This document shows, in pieces, positions 52,935 to 63,661 of a stretch of DNA of 64,000 bases. Where the stretch lies: assembly GCF_002355855.1 (NCBI RefSeq), contig NZ_AP017655.1:1178001-1242000 (forward strand). Direction: 5' to 3'. Position numbers and translations under genes: made by a program. The stretch's first letter is position 1. Every line of letters begins with the position of its first letter. The stretch is from Sphingobium cloacae (GTDB taxonomy: Bacteria > Pseudomonadota > Alphaproteobacteria > Sphingomonadales > Sphingomonadaceae). The notes under the pieces were generated by a model. It saw only the letters and a list, made by a program, of their open reading frames with translations, was not told the DNA's origin and did not search any database.

Positions 52935-55353
52935 CGTCCTTTTCGTCACCGCCCTCGCCATAGCGGCCGCAACGCCCGCGCGGGCGGCGGACAGACAGAG
53001 CATCGACCTCGCCCCCGGCAGGCTGGGCGAGGCGGCGATCGCGCTCGGCCGTCAGACAGGGGCCAGCATCGGCATGTCGGACCAGTCGCTCGCGGGCATT
53101 GCTACCCCCGCCGTGCGCGGCCGCATGTCGGCGGAGGCGGCCTTGAAGCGCCTGCTGAAGGGCAGCGACGCGTCCATCCGGCGGATCGACGGGCGGACAT
53201 TCCGCATCGTGCGCGCCTCTCATCCCCTCCGCTCCAAACCCGCGCCGCCCGCAACCCGCCCTGACACATTCGCCCCCGCTCCTCCCCCGGCGGAGATCGT
53301 CGTCACCGCGTCCAAGCGCGACGTGCCCCTGCTGCGCTATGCGGGCATGGTGGACATGGTGGACGGCGGCCTGTTCGGCAGCGGCGAAGCGGCGGGCGGA
53401 TCGGCGGCGCTGCTCTCCCGCGTGGCGAGCCTCAGTTCCACCCATGCCGGATCGGGCCGCAACAAGCTGTTCATCCGCGCCATCGCGGATTCGGGCGTGG
53501 CGGGACCGACGCAGGCGACGACGGGGCAATATCTGGGCGACATGCGCCTCAACTATGCCGCGCCCGACCCGGACCTGCGCCTCTACGACATGCGCGGCGT
53601 GGAGGTGCTGGAAGGACCGCAGGGCACACTCTACGGCGCGGGATCGCTGGGCGGCATCGTCCGCATGATCCCCAATCCGCCCAATCTGGGGGAAGCGGGC
53701 GGGCAGGTTTCGGCGGGAGCCTCCGCCACGCAGCATGGCGATCCCGGAGGCGACCTGTCCGCCGTGGTGAACCTGCCCATCGTGCCGGAAAAGATCGCCC
53801 TGCGCGTCGTCGGCTATGGCGTGCAGGAGGGCGGCACCATCGATGATCGGCTGCGGGACCGCGATGACGTGAACCGCACGCGCATCTACGGCGCGCGCGC
53901 GGCCCTGCGCCTTGCGCCCGACGATGACTGGACCATCGACCTCAGCGGCCTTTATCAGCGGATCGATGGCCGCGACGCCCAATATGCGACCCGCGACGCC
54001 GGGCGGCTGACGCGGGATTCCAGCGTCGCCCAGCCCTATCATTCCGACTATCTGCTGCTGAACGCGCGGGTCGAAAAGCAGTGGGACGACCTGCGCTTCG
54101 TGTCGTCCACCGGCTATGTCCGCAACATCCTCGCCGAAAGCTACGACGCGACCCAGCCCGGCGGCCCGCCCGCCCTGTTCCGCCAGAGGAACAAAGTGGA
54201 GATCTTCTCGACCGAAAACCGGCTGGTGCGCGATCTGGACAATGGCCTGGGCTGGATATTGGGCGCCTCCTATCTGGAAAGCACGTCGGACATCCGCCGC
54301 TCGCTGACCTCCTTTGGCATGGCCGCCTTCCAGCCGGAGATCATTCCCGGCGTCCCCATGCTGGGCCGGGGCATGGCCGCCACCGCGACGGGCGTGCGCA
54401 ACCGGATCAAGGAAGCCACGATCTTCGCCGAAGCATCGTTCGAGCCGGTCGAGGGACTCATCGCCACGCTGGGCGGGCGGCTGACCAACAGCCGCCTGTC
54501 GGGGGAGGCGAACGATCCCATCTCCCTGCTCGCCGCCGCCGACATCGCCTATGCCGAAGCGCAGGCCGATCGCAGCGAAACCATCTTCCTCCCCTCCGCC
54601 TCGCTGCTGTCGGACGCCCTGCCGGGCATAACGCTCTACGTCCGCTTCCAGCAGGGATTCCGCCCCGGCGGCCTCGCCATGGACGACCAGCGCATCGAAC
54701 GCTTCCGCAACGACCGCGTGTCGACGCTGGAGGCGGGTTTCCGCAAGGGCGTGGCGGGCCGCGATCCCGTCGCGATCTCCGCCAATGTCGCCTGGACCGA
54801 CTGGCGCGACATCCAAGCGGACGTGACCGACCGCATCGGCCTCCCCTCCACCGCCAATATCGGGGACGGGCGCATCTACACGGTCGAGGGCCGCGTCGTG
54901 CTGCGCCCCGTGGCAAAGCTCACCATCGACGGCAGCCTCATCTACAATGACAGCCGCCTCGACCAGCCCGCCCAGTTCCTGCGGGCGCTCAGCTATGAAG
55001 GACGAAAGCTCTCCTTGCCCAATGTCGCGGACATATCCGGGCGGCTGGCGGTCGACTATCGCGCGCCTCTCGGCGACCTGCTGTCGCTCCGCCTGTCGGC
55101 CTCGGCGCGCTATGTCGGCAAGTCGCGCCTCGGCGTCGGCCCGATCCTGGGCCGCGAGCAGGGCGATTATGTCGACACCGCCCTCTCCGCCAGCCTGATA
55201 CGCGGCCCGGTGCAATGGTCCCTGTCCCTCACCAACCTGTTCGACAGCGACGGCAACCGCTTTTCGCTGGGCACGCCCTTCGATCTGCGGACGGATTATT
55301 ATACGCCCCTGCGCCCGCGCACCGTTCGGATCGGCGTCGATTTCGCCTTCTGA
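52918..55353 (+). CDS. TonB-dependent receptor with STN domain (second system)
   Basis: Outer-membrane receptor of 811 residues. It has a signal peptide (cleaved near ARAA, residue 22), an STN domain (about 25-95, IDLAPGRLGEAAIALGRQTGASIGMSD), a plug (about 125-240, with VEVLEGPQGTLYGAGSLGGIVRMIPN) and a barrel ending VRIGVDFAF. The STN domain links it to the FecR/sigma pair upstream. The barrel region resembles receptors for plant compounds, sugars or siderophores, but the ligand cannot be assigned. No TonB gene is nearby. Codon use matches the surroundings, unlike the island receptor. Confidence 0.92.
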   Translation: MVRKADVLFVTALAIAAATPARAADRQSIDLAPGRLGEAAIALGRQTGASIGMSDQSLAGIATPAVRGRMSAEAALKRLLKGSDASIRRIDGRTFRIVRASHPLRSKPAPPATRPDTFAPAPPPAEIVVTASKRDVPLLRYAGMVDMVDGGLFGSGEAAGGSAALLSRVASLSSTHAGSGRNKLFIRAIADSGVAGPTQATTGQYLGDMRLNYAAPDPDLRLYDMRGVEVLEGPQGTLYGAGSLGGIVRMIPNPPNLGEAGGQVSAGASATQHGDPGGDLSAVVNLPIVPEKIALRVVGYGVQEGGTIDDRLRDRDDVNRTRIYGARAALRLAPDDDWTIDLSGLYQRIDGRDAQYATRDAGRLTRDSSVAQPYHSDYLLLNARVEKQWDDLRFVSSTGYVRNILAESYDATQPGGPPALFRQRNKVEIFSTENRLVRDLDNGLGWILGASYLESTSDIRRSLTSFGMAAFQPEIIPGVPMLGRGMAATATGVRNRIKEATIFAEASFEPVEGLIATLGGRLTNSRLSGEANDPISLLAAADIAYAEAQADRSETIFLPSASLLSDALPGITLYVRFQQGFRPGGLAMDDQRIERFRNDRVSTLEAGFRKGVAGRDPVAISANVAWTDWRDIQADVTDRIGLPSTANIGDGRIYTVEGRVVLRPVAKLTIDGSLIYNDSRLDQPAQFLRALSYEGRKLSLPNVADISGRLAVDYRAPLGDLLSLRLSASARYVGKSRLGVGPILGREQGDYVDTALSASLIRGPVQWSLSLTNLFDSDGNRFSLGTPFDLRTDYYTPLRPRTVRIGVDFAF

Positions 55354-55448
55354 ACGATAAGTGAATATTCCGGCACGGGTTTTCCCCCGCCACATCGTCC
55401 CTCCCGCATAGGCGCGCACATGGACAGCGCCCTTGCAGAGGAGACACC

Positions 55449-58400
55449 ATGCGACATCTCTTGGCCTGCACGGCCATCTCGCCCGTTCTGGCGGCCCTTG
55501 CGGCCGCGCCCGCCTTCGCGGAGACCAAGATCGATTCCAGCACCACCAAGGCGGTCAGGACATCCACCGCCGCCAATGGCGCGGCGGACGACATCACCGT
55601 CACCTCCAACGGTTCCATCGCGCTCACCAGCGGCGCCGCCATCACGCTGGACAGCAACAACAAGGTCGCCAACGCCGGCAAGCTGACGATCGACGACGCC
55701 AGCAACGTGACCGGCATCCTGGTGACGCCCGGCACGACCGGCGCCATCGCCAACAGCGGCACCATCACCCTGACGGAGGATTACACCGCCAAGGACGCCG
55801 ACAATGACGGCGACCTTGACGGCCCCTTCGCCAAGGGCACGAACAAGAAGGGCATCTGGGTCCAGTCCGGCGCGGCTCATTCCGGCGCCATCGATCACAG
55901 CGGCACCATCACCGTCGAAGGCAACCAGTCGTCGGGCATCCGCATCGACGCGCCGCTGAACGGCAACCTGTCCACCAGCGGCACCATCTCCATGGTGGGC
56001 GACGACAGCTATGGCGTGCTGGCCAACGACGTGACCGGCAATGTCACGCTGCGGGGCACGACCACCGTGCAGGGCGCGAACAGCGTGGGCGCGGCGCTGC
56101 TGGGCGATGTCGACGGCGCGGTCAAGATCCAGGGGAGCATCACCAGCACCGGCTATCGCTCCACCAGCCGTCCCGCCGACACCAGCAAGCTCGACGCCGA
56201 CGACCTCCTGCAAGGCGGATCGGCGGTCCGCATCGCGGGCGACGTGACCGGCGGCATCATCTTCGACGTCCCGCCCGTCCGCAAGGATACGGACGACAAG
56301 GACGACACCGACATCGACGACGATGGCCTGACCGACAGCACCGAAGGCAGCGCCTCCATCGTCACCTATGGTTCGGCCGCCGCCGTCCAGATCGGCGCGG
56401 AAGACCGCGACACCAGCATCGGCGCGGTCGCCGCCGAAAGCTCCGGCTATGGCCTGATCGTCAAGGGATCGATCGGCGGCAACGGCGTCTATGACGGCGT
56501 GGACGGCAACGGGCTCGTGATCGGCGGGCTTGGCGGCGATGTCACCGTGACCAAGGGCGTGCTGGTCGCCGGCACGGTTTCCGCCGTCTCCCATGACAGC
56601 AACGCCACGGCGCTGCGCCTGGGTTCGGGCGCCGCCGCCGACAAGCTGGAGATTTCCGGCACGGTCGGCGCCAGCGGCTCCAGCAAGGACGGCACCTCCG
56701 CCCGCGCCATCGCGATCGATGCGGGCGCGAAGGCCGGCACCATCGCCGTCAGCGGCGCGGTGCAGGCCGTCGCGGGCAGCAATGAAAAAGGCACGGCCAT
56801 CGCCATCGTCGATTCCTCCGGCACCGTCTCCTCGCTCACCAACACCGGCAAGATCAGCGCGACCGGGGCCAAGGCGGGATCGAACATCGCCATCGACCTC
56901 AGCGCCAACACGTCCGGCGTGACGGTCGGCCAGTCGCTCGCGTCGGAAACGGCGAACGCGCCGTCCATCGTGGGCGATGTCCGTCTCGGGTCGGGCAATG
57001 ACGCCATGACCGTCTCGGCCGGATCGGTCGCGGGCAATATCAGCATGGGCGCGGGCGATGACAGCCTCGCCTTGTCCGGCACCGCCAGCCACAAGGGCAA
57101 TATCGCCTTCGGCGCGGGAACCGGGACGCTCTCCCTCGCCGACAAGGCGACCGTGACGGGCGATGTCGATTTCGCGGGCCAGGGCAGCAGCATGACCCTC
57201 TCCGGCACGTCCAGCTTCACCGGCAAGCTCGTGGGCAGCGGCCAGACGGCGCTGGTGCTGAACGGCGGCGCGCTGAACGCCACCAATACGGGATCGGTGG
57301 CGCTGGCCTCGCTTCAGGCCGGGTCCGGCTCCGTCATCGGCGTCACCATCGACAGCGCGAACGGCACCCACACCGTCTATGACGTGGCGGGCGCCGCCAG
57401 CTTCGCCGAAGGATCGCAGGTCAAGGCGACGATGACCAACGTCAAGGGCGCGGCGGGCGATTATGTCATCGTCCGCGCCGGTTCGCTCGCCGGCACGCCC
57501 TCGCTCTCCGGCGCCACGCTGCTCCCCTATATGTTCAAGGGCAGCGTGGCGTCCAACACCGGCACCGGCGAAGTCACCCTGTCCGTCGGGGCGAAGAGCG
57601 TCACGGAACTCGGCCTTTCCGGATCGCAGGCGCGGGCCTATAGCGCGATCTTCAACGCGCTCGACAATGACAGCGCCGTCGCGAACGCCTATCTGGGGAT
57701 CATGGACGGCGATACGCTGAAGGCCACCCTGCAACAGATGCTGCCCGACCATGCGGGCGGCACCTTCGAAGCGGTCACCGCCGGCTCCCGCGCCACCGCG
57801 CGCATCCTGTCCGATCCGGGCGGCATCTACCGCACGAAGGACGGACGGCTGGGCTTCTGGCTGCAACAGGTCGCGTTCGGCAGCTCGAAAAGCGTGGGCA
57901 ACACCGCTTCCTACGACATCAACGGCTGGGGCGCGAGCGCGGGCGTCGAATATCTGACCGGCATCGGCGCGTTCGGCGGCTCCTTCGCCTATATCCACGG
58001 CAATGATTCCAAGGGCGGCAGCAATCTCGCCGTCGATTCCGACCAGTTCGAGCTGGCGGCGCACTGGCGCGGCGATTTCGGCCCGATCCAGGCCTTCGCC
58101 CGCGTGTCGGCCGCGCATATCGACTTCAACGGCACGCGGCATTTCGCCAGCGGGACCGTCAGCCGCACCGCCGAAGGCGACTGGTCGGGCAAGCTCTATT
58201 CCGCCACGGCGGGCATCTCTTACGAAAAGCGGATGGGCCGCCTGTCGCTGCGCCCGGCGGCGGGGATCGACTATTACCGCCTCAAGGAAAAGGGCTATGC
58301 CGAAAATGGCGGCGGCGATGCCTTCAACCTCACCGTGCTGGGCCGCACCAGCGACGAGTTGACCGCGAACGGCACCGTCACGGCGGGCTATGATTTCGGC

Positions 58401-58670
58401 AGCCTCGATCCGCGGGATGGCTGGGTCCGCTTCGAACTGGAAGGCGGGCGCCGCCAGATCATCGGCGGATCGCTCGGCGACACCGTGGCCTATTTCAAGG
58501 GCGGCCAGCAATTCACGCTGGTCGCGGACGAACGCACCAACGGCTGGACCGGGCGCGCGCGCCTGATCGGCGGCAATGACAGCTTCCGCGTCGGCGGGGA
58601 ATTCAGCGCCGAGGAACAGCAAAGCCATGTCGCCATCGCATTTCGCGCGACGGTAAACTTCGTCCTGTGA
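55449..58670 (+). CDS. Autotransporter with acidic calcium-binding-like loops
   Basis: Type Va secreted protein of 1073 residues. A signal peptide is cleaved near AFAE (residue 25). The passenger (about 26-740) is built of repeated G-rich beta-helix rungs (SGTITL, NTGKISA, GDVTG). Two Asp-rich loops, DADNDGDLDG (116-125) and DTDDKDDTDIDDDG (280-293), look like EF-hand or thrombospondin-type-3 calcium sites. The beta-barrel (about 790-1073) ends in VNFVL, the BAM recognition tail. GAGGAG precedes the ATG, 95 bp after the receptor stop, so it may share the sigma-controlled operon. A strong terminator follows. Confidence 0.92.
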   Translation: MRHLLACTAISPVLAALAAAPAFAETKIDSSTTKAVRTSTAANGAADDITVTSNGSIALTSGAAITLDSNNKVANAGKLTIDDASNVTGILVTPGTTGAIANSGTITLTEDYTAKDADNDGDLDGPFAKGTNKKGIWVQSGAAHSGAIDHSGTITVEGNQSSGIRIDAPLNGNLSTSGTISMVGDDSYGVLANDVTGNVTLRGTTTVQGANSVGAALLGDVDGAVKIQGSITSTGYRSTSRPADTSKLDADDLLQGGSAVRIAGDVTGGIIFDVPPVRKDTDDKDDTDIDDDGLTDSTEGSASIVTYGSAAAVQIGAEDRDTSIGAVAAESSGYGLIVKGSIGGNGVYDGVDGNGLVIGGLGGDVTVTKGVLVAGTVSAVSHDSNATALRLGSGAAADKLEISGTVGASGSSKDGTSARAIAIDAGAKAGTIAVSGAVQAVAGSNEKGTAIAIVDSSGTVSSLTNTGKISATGAKAGSNIAIDLSANTSGVTVGQSLASETANAPSIVGDVRLGSGNDAMTVSAGSVAGNISMGAGDDSLALSGTASHKGNIAFGAGTGTLSLADKATVTGDVDFAGQGSSMTLSGTSSFTGKLVGSGQTALVLNGGALNATNTGSVALASLQAGSGSVIGVTIDSANGTHTVYDVAGAASFAEGSQVKATMTNVKGAAGDYVIVRAGSLAGTPSLSGATLLPYMFKGSVASNTGTGEVTLSVGAKSVTELGLSGSQARAYSAIFNALDNDSAVANAYLGIMDGDTLKATLQQMLPDHAGGTFEAVTAGSRATARILSDPGGIYRTKDGRLGFWLQQVAFGSSKSVGNTASYDINGWGASAGVEYLTGIGAFGGSFAYIHGNDSKGGSNLAVDSDQFELAAHWRGDFGPIQAFARVSAAHIDFNGTRHFASGTVSRTAEGDWSGKLYSATAGISYEKRMGRLSLRPAAGIDYYRLKEKGYAENGGGDAFNLTVLGRTSDELTANGTVTAGYDFGSLDPRDGWVRFELEGGRRQIIGGSLGDTVAYFKGGQQFTLVADERTNGWTGRARLIGGNDSFRVGGEFSAEEQQSHVAIAFRATVNFVL

Positions 58671-58770
58671 CGTCTTGAACATGGATCGGCGGGCCATGCC
58701 CCTCCAGACCCTCCAGGCCTGCCGATCCCGCCATGCCCCTTCCCCGGGGATCATGGCCTTGAAAGGGAAA

Positions 58771-58803
58771 GGGCGCCGTCCCCCATGGCGGCGCCCTTTC
58801 TTT
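58771..58803 (+). terminator. Intrinsic terminator after the autotransporter
   Basis: An 8-bp stem GGGCGCCG / CGGCGCCC (58771-58778, 58789-58796) around TCCCCCATGG is followed by TTTCTTT. It lies 100 bp after the stop and should end the sigma-FecR-receptor-autotransporter transcripts. Confidence 0.85.
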
Positions 58804-58856
58804 ATCGGGATGGGGGATTGAGAGACAGGTTTCGGTCAAAGGCGGACATTCAATCT

Positions 58857-58990
58857 CCGTTCGGGGCTGAGCCCTTCGACCGACTGATTGCAGCAGTCGC
58901 TCAGGATAAACTGCATCTCCAATGCAGTCGAAGCCTTCCACCGAACGAAGTGAGGTGCAGAGCTTTCGACAAGCTCAGGGCGAACGAAGG
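58857..58990. repeat. Degenerate copy of the intergenic palindromic repeat
   Basis: CCGTTCGGGGCTGA...CCCTTCGAC and, further on, CAGTCGAAGCCTTCCACCGAACGAAGTGAGG and TTTCGACAAGCTCAGGGCGAACGAAGG share the motifs of the repeat at 14192-14270 but in shuffled, imperfect form. It fills most of the gap between the autotransporter terminator and gatB; nothing else is seen in the remaining 80 bp. Confidence 0.55.
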
Positions 58991-59065
58991 TGGGCATCTA
59001 AGCCGCGACTGTCCGCTGACCACCCAAAAGCCAACGAACCGCCTGCCGCGCCCGCCCCTGCCGCC

Positions 59066-60568
59066 TCAGCTCAGCGCCTTCTTCAGCAGTTCGTTCACCA
59101 CCTGCGGATTGGCCTTGCCCTGCATGGCCTTCATGGTCTGCCCCACGAAAAAGCCGAACAGCGCTTCCTTGCCGCCCTTATACTGCTCCACCTTGTCGGC
59201 ATTATCGGCCAGCACCCTGGCGACAGCCGCCTCGATCGCGCCCGTGTCGGACGTCTGCTTGAGGCCCTTTTCCTCGACGATCGCACCGGGCTTGCCGCCG
59301 GTTTCGAGCATGATCTCGAACACCTGCTTGGCGATGGTGCCCGAAATCGTGCCGTCCGCGACCAGCGCCAGCAGTTCCGCGCCGTCCTCGGGCGTCACCG
59401 GGCTGTCCTCCAGCGAGCGGCCCAGCCGGTTGAGCGCCCCGTAAAGTTCCGACAGCAGCCAGTTGGCCGAAGCCTTGGCGACTTCGCTTTCGCTCTTCTT
59501 CTGGATGCGCGCGCCTTCGGCCAGCAATGCCTCGAACCAGCGCGCGGTGTCCGCCTCCGCCGTCAGCACCGCCGCATTATAGGCGGAAAGGCCCAGATCC
59601 TTCTCATAGCGCAGCCGCTTGGCGTCCGGCAGTTCGGGCAGCGACTGGCGGCATTCCTCCAGGAAGGCGTCGTCCAGTTCCAGCGGCAAGAGGTCCGGGT
59701 CGGGGAAATAGCGATAGTCATGCGCGTCTTCCTTCGACCGCATGGAGCGCGTCTCATTCTTGTCGGGATCATAGAGGCGCGTTTCCTGCACCACCTTGCC
59801 GCCCGCTTCCAGCACATCGACCTGACGGCTGGCTTCATATTCCACCACCGCCATGACGAAGCGCACGGAGTTGACGTTCTTCGTCTCGGTCCGCGTCCCG
59901 AATTCCTCGCCCGGCTTGCGCACCGAAACATTGACGTCCGCGCGCATGGAGCCCTGATCCATATTGCCGTCGCACGATCCCACATAGCGCAGGATCGTCC
60001 TCAGCTTCGACAGATAAGCACCTGCTTCGGCGGGAGAACGCATGTCCGGCTTCGACACGATCTCCATCAGCGCCACGCCCGACCGGTTGAGGTCGACATA
60101 GGAGCTTGTCGGATGCTGGTCATGCATCAGCTTGCCCGCGTCCTGCTCGACATGGATGCGCTCGATCCCGATCACCTTGGTTTCGGCGTCGGGGTTCTTC
60201 TCGTCGAGATTGATCTCGATCTCCCCCTCGCCCACCAGCGGGTGATATAGCTGGCTGATCTGGTAGCCCTGCGGCAGATCGGCGTAGAAATAATTCTTGC
60301 GGTCGAAGCGCGACCATTTGTTGATCCGCGCATTGATCGCCATGCCGGTCCGCACCGCCTGCCGGATGCATTCGCGGTTGGGCACGGGCAACATGCCCGG
60401 CATCGCCGCGTCGACCAGCGACACCTGCGTATTGGGCTCCGCCCCGAAAGCGGTCGCCGCCCCGGAAAAGAGCTTCGCCTTGCTCGTCACCTGCGCGTGG
60501 ACTTCCAGGCCGATCACGACCTCCCACTCGCCGGTTGCGCCCTGGATGCGATATGCTGCCTCGGTCAT
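59066..60568 (-). CDS. gatB: Asp-tRNA(Asn)/Glu-tRNA(Gln) amidotransferase subunit B
   Basis: Protein of 500 residues that binds the mischarged tRNA and activates its acyl group in the GatCAB complex. The GatB signature is intact: [13 protein letters not shown] near the start, [30 protein letters not shown] sequence ([23 protein letters not shown]), and the helical tail domain ending with [19 protein letters not shown] at 60568 with a match to the family's start. Downstream in the order gatC-gatA-gatB, but 96 bp with a palindromic repeat separate it from gatA. Confidence 0.96.
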   Translation of the reverse strand: MTEAAYRIQGATGEWEVVIGLEVHAQVTSKAKLFSGAATAFGAEPNTQVSLVDAAMPGMLPVPNRECIRQAVRTGMAINARINKWSRFDRKNYFYADLPQGYQISQLYHPLVGEGEIEINLDEKNPDAETKVIGIERIHVEQDAGKLMHDQHPTSSYVDLNRSGVALMEIVSKPDMRSPAEAGAYLSKLRTILRYVGSCDGNMDQGSMRADVNVSVRKPGEEFGTRTETKNVNSVRFVMAVVEYEASRQVDVLEAGGKVVQETRLYDPDKNETRSMRSKEDAHDYRYFPDPDLLPLELDDAFLEECRQSLPELPDAKRLRYEKDLGLSAYNAAVLTAEADTARWFEALLAEGARIQKKSESEVAKASANWLLSELYGALNRLGRSLEDSPVTPEDGAELLALVADGTISGTIAKQVFEIMLETGGKPGAIVEEKGLKQTSDTGAIEAAVARVLADNADKVEQYKGGKEALFGFFVGQTMKAMQGKANPQVVNELLKKALS

Positions 60569-60584
60569 CTTCTTGTCCTCAACT

Positions 60585-60655
60585 GTTCCTGCGAAGGCAG
60601 GAACCCAGGGTGAGTGCAGAGCCATCCGGCCCTGGGCTCCCGCTTTCGCAGGAAC
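60585..60655. repeat. Palindromic repeat between gatA and gatB
   Basis: GTTCCTGCGAAGGCAGGAAC continuing to CCAGGG (60585-60610), and its complement CCCTGGG...CTTTCGCAGGAAC (60630-60655), form a long imperfect hairpin with a 19-nt loop. Such TTCCTGCG/CGCAGGAA hairpins recur in alphaproteobacterial genomes. It may stabilise the gatA transcript or partially terminate it. Confidence 0.8.
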
Positions 60656-60664
60656 ATGATTGCG

Positions 60665-62149
60665 TTACCACCACTTGTCCGGCCGCGCCGCGAAGCCCGC
60701 GCGTTCCTCGATGGCGAGGCCCGCGTTGAGCACGCCCTGCTCGTCCAGCGCCCGCCCGATGATCTGCAAGCCCAGCGGCAGCCCTTGCGCGTCCAATCCG
60801 CCCGGCACCGCCATGGCGGGCAAGCCCGCCAGCGAAGCGGGCACCGTGAACACGTCATTGAGATACATCGCCAGCGGATCGGCCTGCTTCTCGCCCAGCG
60901 CGAAGGAGGCGCTCGGCGCGGTCGGCGTCAGCAACAGGTCGCACTTTTCGAAAGCCTGCTCGAAATCGCGCGCGATCAGCGCCCGGACCTTCTGCGCCTG
61001 CGTATAATAAGCGTCGTAGAAGCCCGCCGACAGCACATAGGTGCCGATCATGATGCGGCGCTTGACCTCCGGCCCGAAACCGGCGGCGCGGGTCGCGGCA
61101 TACATGTCCTGCAATCCCGCGCCATCGGGCAGGTCGCGCTGCCCGTAACGCACCCCGTCATAGCGCGCGAGGTTGGACGAAGCTTCCGCCGGCGCGATGA
61201 TATAATAGGTCGGCAGCGCATATTTCGTATGCGGCAGCGACACCTCGACCACCTCCGCGCCCGCATCCTTCAGCCATGCGATCCCGCGATCCCACAGCGC
61301 CGCGATCTCGGCATTGAGGCCGTCGGGGCGATATTCCTTCGGGATGCCGACCGTCTTGCCGCGCAGGTCGCTGGAAAGCCCCGCCTCCCACTGCGGCACC
61401 GGCAGGTCGAGCGAGGTCGAATCCTTGGGATCGAAACCCGCCATCACCTCCAGCATGATGGCATTGTCGCGCACCGTCCGCGCCATCGGCCCCGCCTGAT
61501 CCAGCGAGGAGGCGAACGCCACCACGCCCCAGCGCGAGCAGCGCCCATAGGTCGGCTTGATGCCGCTGATCCCGGTGAAGGCCGCGGGCTGGCGGATCGA
61601 CCCGCCCGTATCGGTGCCCGTCGCCGCCGGGCACAGCCGCGCCGAAACCGCCGCCGACGATCCGCCCGAAGACCCGCCCGGCGCCAGCGCGGCATTGTCC
61701 CCGCCCTTGCGCTTCCAGGGCGAGATCACATTGCCGAACCAGCTTGTCTCGTTGGACGATCCCATCGCGAACTGGTCCAGGTTCAGCTTCCCCAGCATCC
61801 CCGCGCCCGCATCCCACAGCTTGGCGGAAACGGTGGATTCATAAGTCGGGATGAAGCCTTCCAGCATGTGGCTGGCGGCGGTCGTCTGCACGCCTTCGGT
61901 GCAGAACAGGTCCTTCATGCCGATGGGCACGCCCGCCAGCGGCTTCAAGGCCTCGCCCGCCGCCTTGGCCTTGTCGGCGGCGTCAGCGGCGGCCAGCGCC
62001 TTTTCCGGCGTCTCGACGATGAAGGCGTTCAGCGCCTTGCCCGCCGCCACATTGGCGTTGAACGCCTCGGCCACTTCGCGCGCCGAAAAAGCGCCGCCAC
62101 GGAAACCGTCGCGGATGTCCGCGACCGTCAGGTCAGTCAAATCGCTCAT
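60665..62149 (-). CDS. gatA: Asp-tRNA(Asn)/Glu-tRNA(Gln) amidotransferase subunit A
   Basis: Amidase of 494 residues that releases ammonia from glutamine. The catalytic triad is visible: Lys in PIGMKDLF (about 78), the cis-Ser in [13 protein letters not shown] (about 155) and the nucleophile Ser in [15 protein letters not shown] (about 178). The ATG at 62149 overlaps the gatC stop by 1 nt (TGATG), showing coupling. The longer in-frame reading upstream is antisense-shifted gatC. Confidence 0.96.
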   Translation of the reverse strand: MSDLTDLTVADIRDGFRGGAFSAREVAEAFNANVAAGKALNAFIVETPEKALAAADAADKAKAAGEALKPLAGVPIGMKDLFCTEGVQTTAASHMLEGFIPTYESTVSAKLWDAGAGMLGKLNLDQFAMGSSNETSWFGNVISPWKRKGGDNAALAPGGSSGGSSAAVSARLCPAATGTDTGGSIRQPAAFTGISGIKPTYGRCSRWGVVAFASSLDQAGPMARTVRDNAIMLEVMAGFDPKDSTSLDLPVPQWEAGLSSDLRGKTVGIPKEYRPDGLNAEIAALWDRGIAWLKDAGAEVVEVSLPHTKYALPTYYIIAPAEASSNLARYDGVRYGQRDLPDGAGLQDMYAATRAAGFGPEVKRRIMIGTYVLSAGFYDAYYTQAQKVRALIARDFEQAFEKCDLLLTPTAPSASFALGEKQADPLAMYLNDVFTVPASLAGLPAMAVPGGLDAQGLPLGLQIIGRALDEQGVLNAGLAIEERAGFAARPDKWW

Positions 62150-62436
62150 CACTCTATCACCTTGGGCACCGCGAAGAAGCCATGTTCCGCCTGGGGCGCG
62201 TTCGCCAGCACCTTGTCGCGCACGTCGCCGTCGGTCACGGCGTCCTCGCGCAGGCGCTGGTGGTTGGGGATGACGGCGGTCATCGGCTGAACGCCGGTCA
62301 CGTCCACCTCGCCCAGTTGCTCCACCCAGCGCAGGATGTTGTTGAGTTCGGGCACCATGGCCTCCGCTTCGGCATCGGTCACCGAAATGCGCGAAAGGCT
62401 GGCGATCTTCTTGACGGTTTGCAGGTCTATCGACAT
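62149..62436 (-). CDS. gatC: Asp-tRNA(Asn)/Glu-tRNA(Gln) amidotransferase subunit C
   Basis: Small helical subunit of 95 residues that wraps GatA and GatB. Signature [35 protein letters not shown], then VTGVQPM and a C-terminal FFAVPKVIE. First gene of the gatCA(B) unit; its start is 109 bp from the divergent DUF3089 gene. Confidence 0.96.
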   Translation of the reverse strand: MSIDLQTVKKIASLSRISVTDAEAEAMVPELNNILRWVEQLGEVDVTGVQPMTAVIPNHQRLREDAVTDGDVRDKVLANAPQAEHGFFAVPKVIE

Positions 62437-62545
62437 GGCCCGCCGCTAGCATCCGCGCCTGCCCGCTTCAAGCCGGTTTCGCGCCTCTTGCCAGCACGTC
62501 CCCCATGCGCCAGACAAGCGCTTGCCCGAAAATGGAGAGCATGGG

Positions 62546-63661
62546 TTGGCCCGCAAATTCCTTTACGTCGTCGCGACGCTGATCGTGCTGGTGATCGCGG
62601 CCCTTCTGGCCTATCGCCTCTGGGGCATGGAGATGATCCGCGCGGTGATGGTCCCGCGCGAAACCTTCGCCCCGCTCCAGCCGCTGCCGGCCAACGCCTA
62701 TGACGATCCGAAGATGTGGATCGCCCGTCCCGACATCGCGAAGGACAATCCCGCGCTCTGGACGCCGGAGGGCGTGAAGGACGCGCCCGCCGCGCAAAAG
62801 GCGGCGGTCTTCTTCATCCATCCCACCTCCTACATCACGACGCTGGGCGACGCGCACTGGAACATGCGCCTCGACGACAAGGATTCGCTCAATACCGCCC
62901 GCCGCTTCGTGAAGGGGCAGGCCAGCGCCTTCAACGCCGTCGGCGCGATCTGGGCGCCGCGCTACCGGCAGGCCAATTACGGCGCGTTCCTGACCGACAA
63001 GGCGGACGGCCCGAAAGCCATCGACGCCGCCTATCGCGACGTGAGCGCCGCCTTCGCCGCCTTCCTGAAGACCAACCCGGCCGGCCCCGTCATCCTCGCC
63101 GCCCATAGCCAGGGCTCGCTCCACCTCCTCCGCCTGATGCACGATCAGGTGGCGGGCAAGTCCGTCGCGGACAGGATCGTCGCGGCCTATGTCATTGGCT
63201 GGCCCGTCTCGGTCGAAGCCGACCTTCCCGCGCTCGGCCTCCCTGCCTGCATGAAACCCGATCAGGCGCGCTGCGTCCTCAGCTGGCAAAGCTATGCCGA
63301 ACCCGCCGATCCCTCCGCCGTCGCCGCGATGTTCCAGGCTCATGACGGCCTGACCGGCCAGCCGCGCAAGGGCACGCACATGCTCTGCACCAATCCGCTG
63401 ACCGGCGCGCGGGACGGGACGGCTCCGGCCAGCGCCAATCGCGGCACGCTCCAGGGCAGGGAAGAGGGCAAGCCTGCCACGCTGGTGACCGCCGCCGTCC
63501 CGGCCCGCTGCGCCGACGACGGCTTCCTGCTGATCGGGGAGCCGGTGGACATGGGGCCCTTCACCCTCCCCGGCAATAATTACCATGTCTATGACTATAA
63601 TCTGTTCTGGGCGAATATCCGGGAGGATGCCCGCGCCCGCCTGTCCACCTATCTGAAATGA
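62546..63661 (+). CDS. DUF3089 alpha/beta-hydrolase family protein
   Basis: Protein of about 371 residues. An N-terminal membrane anchor ([23 protein letters not shown]) is followed by a DUF3089 domain: [25 protein letters not shown], and the nucleophile elbow [11 protein letters not shown] (Ser about 193), as in lipases. The C-terminus has a His ([12 protein letters not shown]) that could complete the triad. Start uncertain: TTG at 62546 has GGAG 8 nt upstream; a TTG at 62522 is also in frame. It overlaps ruvX by ATGA. Confidence 0.88.
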   Translation: MARKFLYVVATLIVLVIAALLAYRLWGMEMIRAVMVPRETFAPLQPLPANAYDDPKMWIARPDIAKDNPALWTPEGVKDAPAAQKAAVFFIHPTSYITTLGDAHWNMRLDDKDSLNTARRFVKGQASAFNAVGAIWAPRYRQANYGAFLTDKADGPKAIDAAYRDVSAAFAAFLKTNPAGPVILAAHSQGSLHLLRLMHDQVAGKSVADRIVAAYVIGWPVSVEADLPALGLPACMKPDQARCVLSWQSYAEPADPSAVAAMFQAHDGLTGQPRKGTHMLCTNPLTGARDGTAPASANRGTLQGREEGKPATLVTAAVPARCADDGFLLIGEPVDMGPFTLPGNNYHVYDYNLFWANIREDARARLSTYLK

